Positions 19,781 to 27,998 of a stretch of 64,000 bases of DNA are shown one piece after another. The position numbers and the translations under genes are program-made. The stretch spans positions 992,001 to 1,056,000 of the forward strand of contig NZ_CACVAN010000001.1 of assembly GCF_902726655.1 (NCBI RefSeq), given 5' to 3'. The number at the start of each line of letters is the position of its first letter. The first letter of the stretch is position 1. This stretch comes from Virgibacillus ihumii. Its GTDB lineage: Bacteria > Bacillota > Bacilli > Bacillales > Amphibacillaceae. The notes under the pieces are model-generated. The model made no database searches, had not been told where the DNA came from, and saw only the letters and a program-made list of their open reading frames with translations.

Positions 19781-19991
19781 CCGCACTCGTCCTCCTGTTA
19801 CTGCGTAATCGTCTTGTTTCCTTCCTTAAAAGTAAAATGGCTGTCCGGTATTGATCAATATCAATGCATCCCATCTGATGTAACTCCCGGACCTCATCCT
19901 CCATCAATTCAAGTTCCGCTATCCGATTCCCAATATATATAATTGTTCCAAATCGCTTGAGCAATTGTTGAACGTCATAAACTGTTTTCAT
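19773..19991 (-). CDS. yqgQ: YqgQ family (DUF910) small protein
   Basis: A 72-residue helical protein with the YqgQ pattern (TVYDVQQLLKRFGTIIYIGNR, EDEVRELH, and DIDQYRTAILLLRKE). Proposed in the literature to be a small nucleic-acid-binding-like helical fold; function unknown. Overlaps the start of glcK. Ribosome site GGTGAT. Confidence 0.88.
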   Translation of the reverse strand: MKTVYDVQQLLKRFGTIIYIGNRIAELELMEDEVRELHQMGCIDIDQYRTAILLLRKETRRLRSNRRTSADE

Positions 19992-20124
19992 TCTTTATCA
20001 CCAAACCTCATTATAGCAAATCCTGCGTAAATACGGAATCTATATCTAAGTTAATTCAGGGACAGGTCATAAACATAAATCAATCCACATATATTTACCG
20101 AAGAAGAACAAAAGGATGGTTATA

Positions 20125-20985
20125 ATGAAAAAATGGACAACCGGAATTGTCATTGCGTTTATGGTATTTGCACCTGCAGTTCTCTTGTATTTGATTGACA
20201 ATGAAACCCTTCCAGTAATTACATATTTTCCGATGGACGAGGAAACAAAGTTTGATCACGTATCCACACGTCTTACATTAATCGAGCAAACAGATAAGGA
20301 TTCATATGAAATTTCCTGGGAAACAAATTCAAAAAGTGAACGGGATGTGTATTTAAGGCAGGATGTTGCATTACTTTTTGATAATGGAAGGCTTCGAGGC
20401 GTACAAAGCAAATGGATGGAAAACACAGCAGTGATTCGAATGAAACAAAAACTGGTCAGCGATGACAGCAGTCACTTTCAGGCAATTGCGTATCACCACG
20501 GTGAAGTCCATTACCCTGATGATCAAATCAAAAGCATACACCGAATGTCCCATGATCAACTATATGTCATTGATTCGCCCAACACACAGCTGGAATCATT
20601 TAAAATTCCGGAAAATGAAATGGAAGATGAATGGGTGCGGCTTCTTGAACACACAACCAATCAGCAGTTGATTTATTACTGGAGAAATTTGACCAATCAT
20701 TTTAAGATTAATTCTGATAAGTATATTCCCGTACCGCTGACACACTTGTATAAGTATAATAATGAATCGTTACCTTCCTTTACACAGGAACAAACCAATC
20801 AGATAATCGGTCAGTTATGGGAAGGATTATATAAGAATTACATTTTGACCGCTAAAAACAGTGAAAAACTGAAAAGCTATGTTCCCCTTATCTTATTTGA
20901 CAAAAATAATAAACACCTGTTGGTAGTATACGCATTGAACGGAACAAAGGAAAAACTGATCCAGCAGTATCCAAAGTTCAATTGA
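20125..20985 (+). CDS. Membrane-anchored protein of unknown function
   Basis: About 286 residues with one N-terminal membrane helix (residues 6-24) and a long extracytoplasmic mixed alpha/beta region. No catalytic motif or lipobox was recognised. The ATG at 20125 follows AAAGGATGG; an ATG three codons earlier is less well placed. It is a single gene facing convergent gluP. I do not recognise the family. Confidence 0.7.
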   Translation: MKKWTTGIVIAFMVFAPAVLLYLIDNETLPVITYFPMDEETKFDHVSTRLTLIEQTDKDSYEISWETNSKSERDVYLRQDVALLFDNGRLRGVQSKWMENTAVIRMKQKLVSDDSSHFQAIAYHHGEVHYPDDQIKSIHRMSHDQLYVIDSPNTQLESFKIPENEMEDEWVRLLEHTTNQQLIYYWRNLTNHFKINSDKYIPVPLTHLYKYNNESLPSFTQEQTNQIIGQLWEGLYKNYILTAKNSEKLKSYVPLILFDKNNKHLLVVYALNGTKEKLIQQYPKFN

Positions 20986-21011
20986 AAAAGGCCCATGCCT
21001 AGCATGGAGCC
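20985..21011 (-). terminator. Terminator after gluP
   Basis: On the minus strand, the stem GGCTCCATGC/GCATGGGCC with a TAG loop is followed by TTTTTC, six bases past the gluP stop. Confidence 0.8.
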
Positions 21012-21016
21012 ATCTA

Positions 21017-22573
21017 TCATTCAGCCTGTTTTCCAGTAATTTCTTCATATAAGTCGTTTACATTTAATTCTATTTCAGGATTATCCTGTTTTAGCTCATA
21101 GGCTTTAGTAATGTGCTCTTTCGCCTTTGATAAATTGTTATTATTATAATAAATAATCGCCAAATTATAATGCGCCCTGATATAATCTTCATCAATACTT
21201 ACAGCCAGCTTTAAATCTTTTTTTGCACGTTCTATTTTATTCAGCTGTATATATGCATAGGAACGCTGGAAGAGCAGCTGATCCTTAACATTACTTTCAT
21301 ATGCCAACCCTTTAGTTGCCACATCAATCGTTTGGTTAAATTGTTTATTTTGTACAAGTTGTTCCGTTTTCATCAATAAATATACCGGATCATGTAAATT
21401 ATTTCTGACTCCAAAAATAATTAACAAGAAAATAATAACGGCGTATAAAATAAATGCTGGCAGTTGAACAAGCAGTTTTCTGTTTGCAGGAAGATGCACA
21501 ATGGCTGAAGCAACAAATCCTGTGATCAGTCCGCCAATATGAGCACCCATATCCACTGATGGTACAGTGAATCCGAAAACAATATTAATCACAATGATGA
21601 TCAGCAGGTTTTTGCCCATCGTCTGATTAAAAATCCGCTTATGAATTAATCCGAAGAAAAGCAGGGCACCAAAAAGTCCGAACAAAGCTCCGGATGCCCC
21701 GGCGGAAACATGCGTTGTAAAAGCAAAACTGGCAAGTCCTCCGCCAATTCCAGATAAGAAATAAATAAATATAAACCGCCACGATCCATAAATTCGTTCA
21801 ACGGCAACACCTAAAAAGTAAACGGCGAGCATGTTCATAAATAAATGTACGGGACCAATATGCAGAAACATTGATGTAATGATGCGCCACCATTCATTGT
21901 TCTCAATTATCGCAGGATTGTATTTGGCTCCAAATTCAATCAGTGTTTTAGTATTTGTACTTCCGCCATTAAGTTCCAGCATCATAAAAATCAAAATATT
22001 AATTACCAGCAGAATATACGTGAATAAGGGTTTACCCCGGGAAAAAACGTCTTGATCTTCCTGTTTTCTATTTTGATAACGGGCCTTCAACCGCGCTTTA
22101 TAAAAATTAACCTGTTCCTCAATATCCAAATCTTCATTATCGGCAATTGGACCTGAACTGCCCAACGCTTCCCTGAGCCGCTTCTTTTCCGTAAAACCTG
22201 CATCATCAGTTAAATAGTACACATGCATATGCATTGGATGTTTCTCGTTCAGCTGCATCGGTTTTTTTAGAAGTTCCCATTCATCAACGGGAGCATCCCC
22301 GGCAATATACACATTATGTATCTCGACTTTTTTACCTTGAAGAAATCTTTTCAAGGCTTTTGTTTTTTGAAAAACTGCTGCAATATCTCGCTTTAATTGA
22401 TTACTCCATTGAAAATTTCTGTGTACAAAACGGACAACCGAAGATTTTTTATTCTCGTATTTTTCGAGCCATAGTTCTTCTTCATTCTCATTAATATGTA
22501 TAATTTCAAAACCATCTTTTTCAACTAACGAATATGCCAGTTTATACATTGTATACTGTTCATATAGGTACAT
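21017..22573 (-). CDS. gluP: Rhomboid intramembrane serine protease with TPR domain, GluP
   Basis: 518 residues. The N-terminal cytosolic domain spans about residues 1-180. The rhomboid core of six to seven helices follows with the catalytic serine in GASGALFG and the histidine in MGAHIGGL. The HLFMNM and ERIYGSWRF segments are also conserved. C-terminal TPR repeats begin about residue 410 (AYIQLNKIERAKKDL, ALYNL-like AHYNLAIIYYNNNN). In B. subtilis GluP (YqgP) cleaves membrane proteins such as the magnesium transporter MgtE. Ribosome site GGAGG. Confidence 0.94.
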   Translation of the reverse strand: MYLYEQYTMYKLAYSLVEKDGFEIIHINENEEELWLEKYENKKSSVVRFVHRNFQWSNQLKRDIAAVFQKTKALKRFLQGKKVEIHNVYIAGDAPVDEWELLKKPMQLNEKHPMHMHVYYLTDDAGFTEKKRLREALGSSGPIADNEDLDIEEQVNFYKARLKARYQNRKQEDQDVFSRGKPLFTYILLVINILIFMMLELNGGSTNTKTLIEFGAKYNPAIIENNEWWRIITSMFLHIGPVHLFMNMLAVYFLGVAVERIYGSWRFIFIYFLSGIGGGLASFAFTTHVSAGASGALFGLFGALLFFGLIHKRIFNQTMGKNLLIIIVINIVFGFTVPSVDMGAHIGGLITGFVASAIVHLPANRKLLVQLPAFILYAVIIFLLIIFGVRNNLHDPVYLLMKTEQLVQNKQFNQTIDVATKGLAYESNVKDQLLFQRSYAYIQLNKIERAKKDLKLAVSIDEDYIRAHYNLAIIYYNNNNLSKAKEHITKAYELKQDNPEIELNVNDLYEEITGKQAE

Positions 22574-22628
22574 TCAATTTTTCCTCCCTTGAACCATCAT
22601 ACCAAAACAATGGCTCTTTTGCTTACAA

Positions 22629-22664
22629 AAATATGAAGAAGCTGCATATCTACAGCTTCTTCAT
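22629..22664 (-). terminator. Terminator after the YqgO-like gene
   Basis: Inverted repeat ATGAAGAAGCTG/CAGCTTCTTCAT with an eight-base loop, followed on the minus strand by ATTTTTG. Confidence 0.8.
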
Positions 22665-22678
22665 CCAATACTCATTAC

Positions 22679-22870
22679 TCATTCAAGGGAAGAACGGCCA
22701 AACAAATTTGGCACAATTTTATTTCTGATTTCCGGCATATTCATCGTAATCATAACAGCGAGTTTCCTCAAAAAACTTATTGCCAGTAACGTGTTTATGA
22801 TTCGGTATCGCCATTTAAAAATTAAAGATACAATAGTCAATGCGGAGGCGAGAATTATAAATACTCTCAT
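22679..22870 (-). CDS. yqgO: Small membrane protein, YqgO-like
   Basis: 63 residues with one N-terminal membrane segment and a basic FKWRYRIINTLLAISFLRKLAV-type stretch. Position between gluP and the cyclo-ligase gene matches yqgO of B. subtilis, and the name rests mainly on that. The frame has a ribosome-site-like AAAGGG and a terminator after it. Function unknown. Confidence 0.6.
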   Translation of the reverse strand: MRVFIILASALTIVSLIFKWRYRIINTLLAISFLRKLAVMITMNMPEIRNKIVPNLFGRSSLE

Positions 22871-22935
22871 CCTAACACCCTTTTCTGTATGTTATTGGTG
22901 TTATTAGTTATTTTCCACTGTACCTTTTTTATACA

Positions 22936-23949
22936 TCAGGATCCGATATACCGGTCGTACATCGTCCTTGCCGTCGTTGTGTCCTCTGTTCCCTGTACAA
23001 GGACACGACCGTCCGGAAAAATCACGAACTTCAACTCATTTTGGAATTCCGCTTTTAATAAAAATGGCGTTCGTGTTGTTTCAGATACTTGGGACAGCCG
23101 CTTTTCCCACTCACTGAGATTTATCTGATCCTGTTGATGAATCTGAACGGTATCACGCCCGCATAATACAGTTTCCGTTTCCTGAGCCGACTTGGTTAAG
23201 GACGGAAATTCATGCGTTCCACATGCAGGACAAGCGGAATCCGCCTCTAGAAACTTCATATCATAATGGTGGTTATACCATATATCAATTGTCTTCAGTG
23301 TATTACGTAAGTATTCTTTATTTCCGGTCAGATATTTCATCGCTTCCGTACACTGTAATGAGGAAATAAGGTCTACTGCAGGAGAAATTACTCCGATTGT
23401 ATCACACGTTTGTCCGCCCCCCGCCCCTTCGTTCATGATACAACGAAGACACGGCGTCTCACCTGGAATGAACAACGCTGTCATGCCTCTGGAACTTACA
23501 ACACCCCCATACGAAAATGGAATATTATGCTTAACACATGCATCATTTAACAAAAATCGTGTTGCGAAATTATCCGTACCATCCATAACCATATCGATTC
23601 CGTGGAGATATGACGCAATATTTTCATTTGTTACATTGCCTACAGTGCCTTCCACTGTAACATCACTATTCATTTTTTCCAGTTTTCGTTTAGCTGCAAT
23701 TGCTTTCGGGAGTGCTTGTCTGACGTCATCCTCATCAAAAAGCATTTGCCGCTGCAAATTACTGAGTTCCACATAATCACGATCAACCAGACGGATTGTT
23801 CCAACTCCCGCTCTGACAAGGTGATTGCAAATCACTGTTCCTAATGCCCCGGCTCCGACAACCAGAACGGAACTGTCAGCCAGTTTTTGCTGTCCGCGTT
23901 CTTTAATTGGGGAAAACAGCATCTGACGCGAATAACGATTAAAATCCAT
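22936..23949 (-). CDS. ThiF/MoeB/HesA-family adenylyltransferase (E1-like)
   Basis: A 337-residue E1-like enzyme that would adenylate the C terminus of a ubiquitin-like sulfur carrier (ThiS or MoaD type). It has the nucleotide motif VVGAGALGTV (about residues 30-39), RLVDRDYVELSNLQRQ, DGTDNFATR, the candidate catalytic cysteine in GQTCDTIGV, and zinc ligand pairs CLRC and CPAC. A C-terminal extension of about 90 residues may bind the partner. There is no thiS, moaD or other cofactor gene beside it, so thiF and moeB cannot be told apart. It lies 12 bases after the cyclo-ligase gene, so the two are cotranscribed. Confidence 0.88.
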   Translation of the reverse strand: MDFNRYSRQMLFSPIKERGQQKLADSSVLVVGAGALGTVICNHLVRAGVGTIRLVDRDYVELSNLQRQMLFDEDDVRQALPKAIAAKRKLEKMNSDVTVEGTVGNVTNENIASYLHGIDMVMDGTDNFATRFLLNDACVKHNIPFSYGGVVSSRGMTALFIPGETPCLRCIMNEGAGGGQTCDTIGVISPAVDLISSLQCTEAMKYLTGNKEYLRNTLKTIDIWYNHHYDMKFLEADSACPACGTHEFPSLTKSAQETETVLCGRDTVQIHQQDQINLSEWEKRLSQVSETTRTPFLLKAEFQNELKFVIFPDGRVLVQGTEDTTTARTMYDRYIGS

Positions 23950-23961
23950 TATGAATTCCCC

Positions 23962-24516
23962 CTAATTTAGTTGCTTATCCGTTATAATCGAATCCACCGG
24001 CACATCATACGATTCGGCAGGCAGTTCATTGACCACCTGAACCTCTGAGGCAAGTGAGACAGTCCGGTTAGGAAAATCAGCCAAATACCGGTCATAATAT
24101 CCCCCGCCAAACCCAATTCGGTAGCCTTTTTGATCAAATAACAGACCAGGAACAATCAGAAGATCGATATCTTGTTTATTCACCCTCTCACATGCATCCG
24201 GCTTTGGTTCAAGTAGATTATAATAAACAATTTCCAGCTGATCATACGTATGTATCTGATAGAAATCCATTTTACGCATTTTAGGAAGACACTTCGGAAC
24301 AAAAACTGCTTTCTGCTCCTCCCAGGCGGTTTCAATTATTGGTCTTGTTGACCATTCAAATCCATTTGAAACCGTCACACCAATTGAACGAGCTTCTTTC
24401 CAGCCATTATCATTCAATAAATTATTCAAAAGCCTTTTCTCAATACGCTTTCTTTCAGTATCCGGAATATTTTTCAACTTTATGATTGCTTGCTTCCGCA
24501 TTTCAGTTTTACCCAA
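23962..24516 (-). CDS. yqgN: 5-formyltetrahydrofolate cyclo-ligase
   Basis: Converts 5-formyl-THF to 5,10-methenyl-THF using ATP, salvaging folate. The family signature VPGLLFDQKGYRIGFGGGYYDRYL is near the C terminus. The frame extends to 24552, but the ribosome site GGAGGGG lies eight bases before a TTG at 24516; an ATG at 24501 is another choice. A folate enzyme fits with the gcv operon elsewhere in the window. Confidence 0.92.
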   Translation of the reverse strand: MGKTEMRKQAIIKLKNIPDTERKRIEKRLLNNLLNDNGWKEARSIGVTVSNGFEWSTRPIIETAWEEQKAVFVPKCLPKMRKMDFYQIHTYDQLEIVYYNLLEPKPDACERVNKQDIDLLIVPGLLFDQKGYRIGFGGGYYDRYLADFPNRTVSLASEVQVVNELPAESYDVPVDSIITDKQLN

Positions 24517-24591
24517 GGTTACCACCCCTCCATCCATTACCATTATAAGCACTAACGTAATTATAACAAATTGCAGATTATCGCGATAAAC

Positions 24592-24628
24592 AAAACTCCC
24601 GCCGCTGTTTCAGAGGCAGGAGTTTTAT
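24592..24628 (-). terminator. Terminator after rpmG
   Basis: Stem AAAACTCCTGCC/GGCGGGAGTTTT on the minus strand with TGTTT following, about 12 bases beyond the rpmG stop. Confidence 0.75.
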
Positions 24629-24639
24629 ACAAAAACGTA

Positions 24640-24789
24640 TTATTTAGTTTCACGGTGCAATGTGTGTTTTTTTAGACGCGGGCTATATTTCTTAAGCTCA
24701 ATGCGTTCCGGATTTGTACGCTTATTTTTAGTAGTGATGTAATTGCGGTCGCCTGTTTCAGTACATGCTAATGTGATATTTACGCGCAT
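24640..24789 (-). CDS. rpmG: 50S ribosomal protein L33, zinc-ligand-poor form
   Basis: A 49-residue L33, beginning [20 protein letters not shown] and ending HTLHRETK. The ribosome site GGAGGG is ideally placed. The zinc-binding form of L33 has CxxC plus further cysteines. Here only Cys9 remains: position 12 is threonine and the later cysteine position is serine (KKYSPRL). This suggests the zinc-independent type, used when zinc is scarce, or a locus free to lose the ligands. Position matches rpmGA of B. subtilis. Confidence 0.93.
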   Translation of the reverse strand: MRVNITLACTETGDRNYITTKNKRTNPERIELKKYSPRLKKHTLHRETK

Positions 24790-24966
24790 AATAATTTCCC
24801 TCCAAACTATAAAGTCCTGCTTTTCTATTGCTGTGAATTCTACTCAGACTTAATAATGATAGCAGATGATTGATAAATATTCAAGAACATAACTGTTAAA
24901 TTTTGATGATTTTCCTTTCTTTAATTGTATGTTATAACTATTAGAGAGGAATGGAGGGGAATACGT

Positions 24967-25182
24967 ATGATTTATGCAATAGCTTCTGTGATTACAATCG
25001 GTGTTGTATTATTGATTTTATCATTGTTTATGAGCGACAGGTTTGAAGATGTTGAAAGCCAGGTGGAACAGCTTTCTATTACCACCATGCAGGACACACA
25101 ACAATTGAAAAAGAAAGTAAAAGTTCTGGAAGAGGAATTGCAGGCGGATGTCTCTGTGAACAAAAGTGTACATAAAAGATAA
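24967..25182 (+). CDS. Membrane-anchored coiled-coil protein, YqzD-like
   Basis: A 71-residue protein with an N-terminal membrane helix (about residues 2-22) and a coiled coil of heptad pattern (about residues 28-60). GGAGGGG lies eight bases before the ATG. It is followed 25 bases later by a YqzC-like gene. By position and pairing it corresponds to yqzD upstream of the pst operon in B. subtilis. Function unknown. Confidence 0.7.
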   Translation: MIYAIASVITIGVVLLILSLFMSDRFEDVESQVEQLSITTMQDTQQLKKKVKVLEEELQADVSVNKSVHKR

Positions 25183-25207
25183 GGATACCTGGAGGTAAGA
25201 GGATACT

Positions 25208-25783
25208 ATGAAACAAACGATCCGTTCATTTGCATTAGGTCTGCTGGTGGCAGGAATTATCATACTGGCAAGCTTTTATTTCACCGCTGATACGAGACAA
25301 GCATCACAGAAATTATCAACTGACGAAATGATTACCAGTATCGAAAATGAAGGATATCATGTCCTAAGTGAATCTGAATATATTTCTGTTTCCGTAAAAT
25401 CAGATAACAGTGAAAATAATAGTGAAGAAACCGAAAATGAAAAAAACAAGCAAGACACATCAACCGACAAAAATAAAGAAAATCAGCAGAAAAAAGAGAA
25501 TAAAAATGAAGACGATAATTCTGACAGTAATAACGAATCAAAAGACTCTACTGAAAATGATTCCGATAAAAAAGAAACTGTTACATACACACTAACGGTT
25601 GAATCCGGGATGGCTCCATCTGTTATCAGTAACAAACTGGCTGAAAATAATATTATTGATAACGCTGATAAGTTTACCCAATACATGGAAAATCATGACT
25701 ATACCCAAATGGTTCAATTGGGTGAATTTAAATTCACAAGCGATATGAGTCATTATGAGATCGCAGAAAAATTGACTAACTAG
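25208..25783 (+). CDS. MltG-like LysM-subdomain protein without catalytic domain, YqzC-like
   Basis: 191 residues: N-terminal membrane helix (about 7-26), a short conserved part (STDEMITSIENEGYHVLSE), a very acidic and asparagine/lysine-rich linker of about 70 residues, and a C-terminal domain (VESGMAPSVISNKLAEN to MSHYEIAEKL) resembling the LysM-like subdomain of the endolytic transglycosylase MltG. The MltG catalytic domain is absent, so it may bind glycan rather than cut it. It pairs with the upstream coiled-coil gene. Confidence 0.72.
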   Translation: MKQTIRSFALGLLVAGIIILASFYFTADTRQASQKLSTDEMITSIENEGYHVLSESEYISVSVKSDNSENNSEETENEKNKQDTSTDKNKENQQKKENKNEDDNSDSNNESKDSTENDSDKKETVTYTLTVESGMAPSVISNKLAENNIIDNADKFTQYMENHDYTQMVQLGEFKFTSDMSHYEIAEKLTN

Positions 25784-25860
25784 AAAAAGGCTTAAGCTGT
25801 ATCCTAAAAATAACGTTCAATCAAAACACCTTACAAACTCGTATATTGCCGAATTTAGAA

Positions 25861-25902
25861 GAATCCATTTTGTAAAATTAATCAAAATGGATTCCTTTTT
25901 TG
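25861..25902 (+). terminator. Terminator after the MltG-like gene
   Basis: Eleven-base perfect stem GAATCCATTTT/AAAATGGATTC with CTTTTTT following on the plus strand. Confidence 0.88.
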
Positions 25903-25972
25903 GCGGTTATTTAATAAGCGCCCTTACTGCGTACTCTTTCAAATTACTCAATGAAACATTCTCTAATAACTA

Positions 25973-26182
25973 TTAATCCAAGTCCTCTTGTTCGACTTTT
26001 ATAACATTGCCACTATTTGCGTTAACTTCTACCTCGTATACCCTATTCTGTGATGTTAATATAAATATTTCATAAACTAAAACGCCGTGTTCCAAATCCA
26101 TATCCACATGAAGAACTTGGCCAGGAATCCTTTGAAGAGCAATATCTTGAGCCTGTTGCATTGTTAACCTTTGTCTAAACAT
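25973..26182 (-). CDS. PepSY-domain small protein
   Basis: A 69-residue protein made of a single PepSY unit: TMQQAQDIALQRIPGQVLHVDMD, then YEIFILTSQNRVYEVEVNANSGNVIKVEQE. PepSY domains are thought to inhibit or chaperone peptidases. No signal peptide is visible, which is unusual as most PepSY proteins are exported. Stands alone at the edge of the accessory block. Confidence 0.82.
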   Translation of the reverse strand: MFRQRLTMQQAQDIALQRIPGQVLHVDMDLEHGVLVYEIFILTSQNRVYEVEVNANSGNVIKVEQEDLD

Positions 26183-26423
26183 AAAAATCGATTCTCCCCA
26201 TTTTTAAAATTAGCCATTCATCATGGGTATAATATGTTTTAGACAAATTAATGGTGTAGCCTAAAAATGAACTTACTCCACTAAAGGGTTGATGCAGGAC
26301 GGAAATCCTTATTCCGAGCAGGCGCCCGTTGATTACTACTACACTACTTAACTCCGCTTTCTATATTTGGAAAATTTTTCTGGTTGCAATTAATTTCTGC
26401 AATCACTCCATACGTTAATAAAG

Positions 26424-27287
26424 TTACTGCTTACTTTGAAAAGTAGTTTGATAATCACTTAAAAAAGTTCGGATACTTCGAGCCGGACGATTCAACAAGA
26501 TGTTAGTATCATTGGTGATTAGGCTTTTTCTATCACCTGGATATGCTTCTGCAATGTAAGCCAGGTCATATGCACGCCAAGATGGGGTCTCATTTGATAG
26601 AAGCATTTGATAAAATTCTTCTGGTGACAACTGGTTATAATTTATTGATTGATTGAAAATGTCTGATAAATGTTCGGCAATTTCCTTAAAAGTGATCGCA
26701 CTAGGACCTGTTAAGGTGTATACCTTTGAAACATGATCACTGTCTACTAAAACTTTTGCAGCTACCTCTGCAATATCCCGAATATCAACTAAAGCAAAAT
26801 TGTGAGAACCCATAGGGGCTGAAAAGGTACTGCCAGTTGCTACTTGAGTCCCAAAACGCAACAAATTTTGCATGTATAAATGGGGGCGAAGGAATGTCCA
26901 ATTTAGTTTGGAATTCCTCAATTGTTTTTCTGTTTCCGCATGCCAGCGCATTAAAGCGATAGGTGAATTTCTAGAAGCACCAAATGCCGACAATTTCACT
27001 ATATGATTAACGCCACATTGCTCTGCTACTTTTATTACGTTATCATGTTGTGATACTTGCTCAGGATTATCCCGCGCAACTAAGAAGATCCGGTCCACTC
27101 CTTCAACTGCCTTTTCAATTGATTTCGTATCTTCAAATGTTCCGATTGCTAACTCTAGTGACGGGTTTTCTACATCATCAAAAGCCCTTTCATTTCTAAC
27201 AAATACCCGAACGGGAACGCCTTTATTTAAAAGATGCTGGACGACCAACCTGCCAATTTTTCCTGTGGCTCCTGTAACTAGTATCAT
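26424..27287 (-). CDS. NmrA-like NAD(P)-binding protein (atypical SDR)
   Basis: A 287-residue Rossmann protein with N-terminal dinucleotide motif VTGATGKIG, a VRVFVRN NADP-type segment, HIVKLSAFGAS, and LRPHLYMQNLLRFG. This is the NmrA/TMR/quinone-reductase-like group; it may reduce quinones or act as a redox sensor. The frame runs to 27383, but the ATG at 27287 directly precedes the motif and has GGAGGG upstream. A single gene with no obvious partner. Confidence 0.85.
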   Translation of the reverse strand: MILVTGATGKIGRLVVQHLLNKGVPVRVFVRNERAFDDVENPSLELAIGTFEDTKSIEKAVEGVDRIFLVARDNPEQVSQHDNVIKVAEQCGVNHIVKLSAFGASRNSPIALMRWHAETEKQLRNSKLNWTFLRPHLYMQNLLRFGTQVATGSTFSAPMGSHNFALVDIRDIAEVAAKVLVDSDHVSKVYTLTGPSAITFKEIAEHLSDIFNQSINYNQLSPEEFYQMLLSNETPSWRAYDLAYIAEAYPGDRKSLITNDTNILLNRPARSIRTFLSDYQTTFQSKQ

Positions 27288-27420
27288 ATCAATCAATCCC
27301 TCCAGATAGTATTGGTGTGCGCATATTTTAGTGAAATAATACTGATTTATGGGAATATTGTACCATTTTCTAACAATTTGCACATAGAACGTTTGTTTTG
27401 TAGTATACTAAAGTAGACAT

Positions 27421-27478
27421 GTTATACAGGGTGATGCTTCTCACGAGAAGCAGTAAAAAGTATTACTTTTTTACTTGG
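27421..27478 (+). promoter_or_regulatory. Structured 5' leader of the candidate toxin mRNA
   Basis: Two hairpins, GCTTCTC/GAGAAGC and GTAAAAAGT/ACTTTTTTAC, lie between a candidate -10 (TATACT at 27404-27409) and the ribosome site of the small peptide. Structured leaders that delay translation are usual in type I toxin mRNAs. No convincing -35 at standard spacing was found. Confidence 0.45.
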
Positions 27479-27509
27479 CGGCTCGGAATCCTCAGAAAGG
27501 GGTGAGCGA

Positions 27510-27596
27510 GTGATTGAAATTGACAAGACTCTCGAGTTGATGTTGATGTTTGGAACACTCGTTGTTTTACTTGTTGGCAGCCATGAAAAGAAGTAA
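27510..27596 (+). CDS. Candidate type I toxin, 28-residue holin-like peptide
   Basis: GTG start with AAAGGGGTG seven bases upstream. The peptide reads MIEIDKTLELMLMFGTLVVL followed by LVGSHEKK: a short acidic N terminus, one hydrophobic helix with the LMLMFGTLVV core and a charged KK tail. This is the pattern of small holin-like or TxpA/BsrG-type peptides of type I toxin-antitoxin loci in Bacillota. Stop TAA at 27594. The peptide is short for the family, so it may be a minimal or partly decayed member. Confidence 0.65.
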   Translation: MIEIDKTLELMLMFGTLVVLLVGSHEKK

Positions 27597-27637
27597 TTAC
27601 CCTGTCGTCTCCGTAAACGTGGGGTAATTACTCTTTT
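27593..27637. terminator. Bidirectional hairpin at the toxin stop codon
   Basis: Perfect stem GTAATTACCC/GGGTAATTAC. It is followed by TCTTTTG on the plus strand and TTCTTTTC on the minus strand. It can end the toxin mRNA or a convergent antisense RNA. Confidence 0.75.
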
Positions 27638-27720
27638 GTGAAAATCCCGATTCGGGTCGTCGTGCCTTGCAGATAACTGTCCGGGTCGCAAGTTGCTGCT
27701 TGCGGCCCTTTTATCGACTC
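27638..27720 (-). ncRNA. Candidate antisense antitoxin RNA region convergent to the toxin
   Basis: After the first hairpin comes a conserved-looking GC-rich block (GGGTCGTCGTGCCTTGCAGA region) and a second strong stem, GGGTCGCAAG/CTTGCGGCCC, with TTTT on the plus strand (27682-27713). Similar blocks follow holin-like toxin genes of Bacillota, where a convergent RNA overlaps the 3' end of the toxin message. The antisense promoter was not located, so the strand and ends are inferred. Confidence 0.4.
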
Positions 27721-27941
27721 CGGAAAATAACAACCAATGTAATAGTATTTGTTTCCATCCGTAACTATTCATCATTTTCAATTTTAATCAGCGGCTACTA
27801 GTCCATAAATTCTTGCAATCTTTTGACCTGGAATTACAATACCCTACCCCTATTAACAAAAAACATTTAGCTAAATACAGTATTCTCCCCATGGAAACTG
27901 TAAATATATATCACAATCCGGATTTAGATAAATAAAGCAAA

Positions 27942-27976
27942 ACAGCAGGGAGGAAGTCACCCTCCTCCCCCTTTTA
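27942..27976 (-). terminator. Terminator after the YetF-like gene
   Basis: On the minus strand, stem GGGAGGA/TCCTCCC followed by TGCTGTTTT, 23 bases beyond the DUF421 stop. Confidence 0.6.
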
Positions 27977-27998
27977 TACCTGGTCAGGTACCGAATGT

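Noticed and set aside
26260..26350. GC-richer stretch between the PepSY and NmrA-like genes, considered as an insertion-sequence relic
   Set aside because: No inverted ends, no direct repeats and no transposase frame could be seen.
27422..27781. 119-codon minus-strand frame across the candidate toxin locus
   Set aside because: It runs through strong hairpins and is antisense to the toxin peptide; basic, low-complexity composition and no ribosome site.
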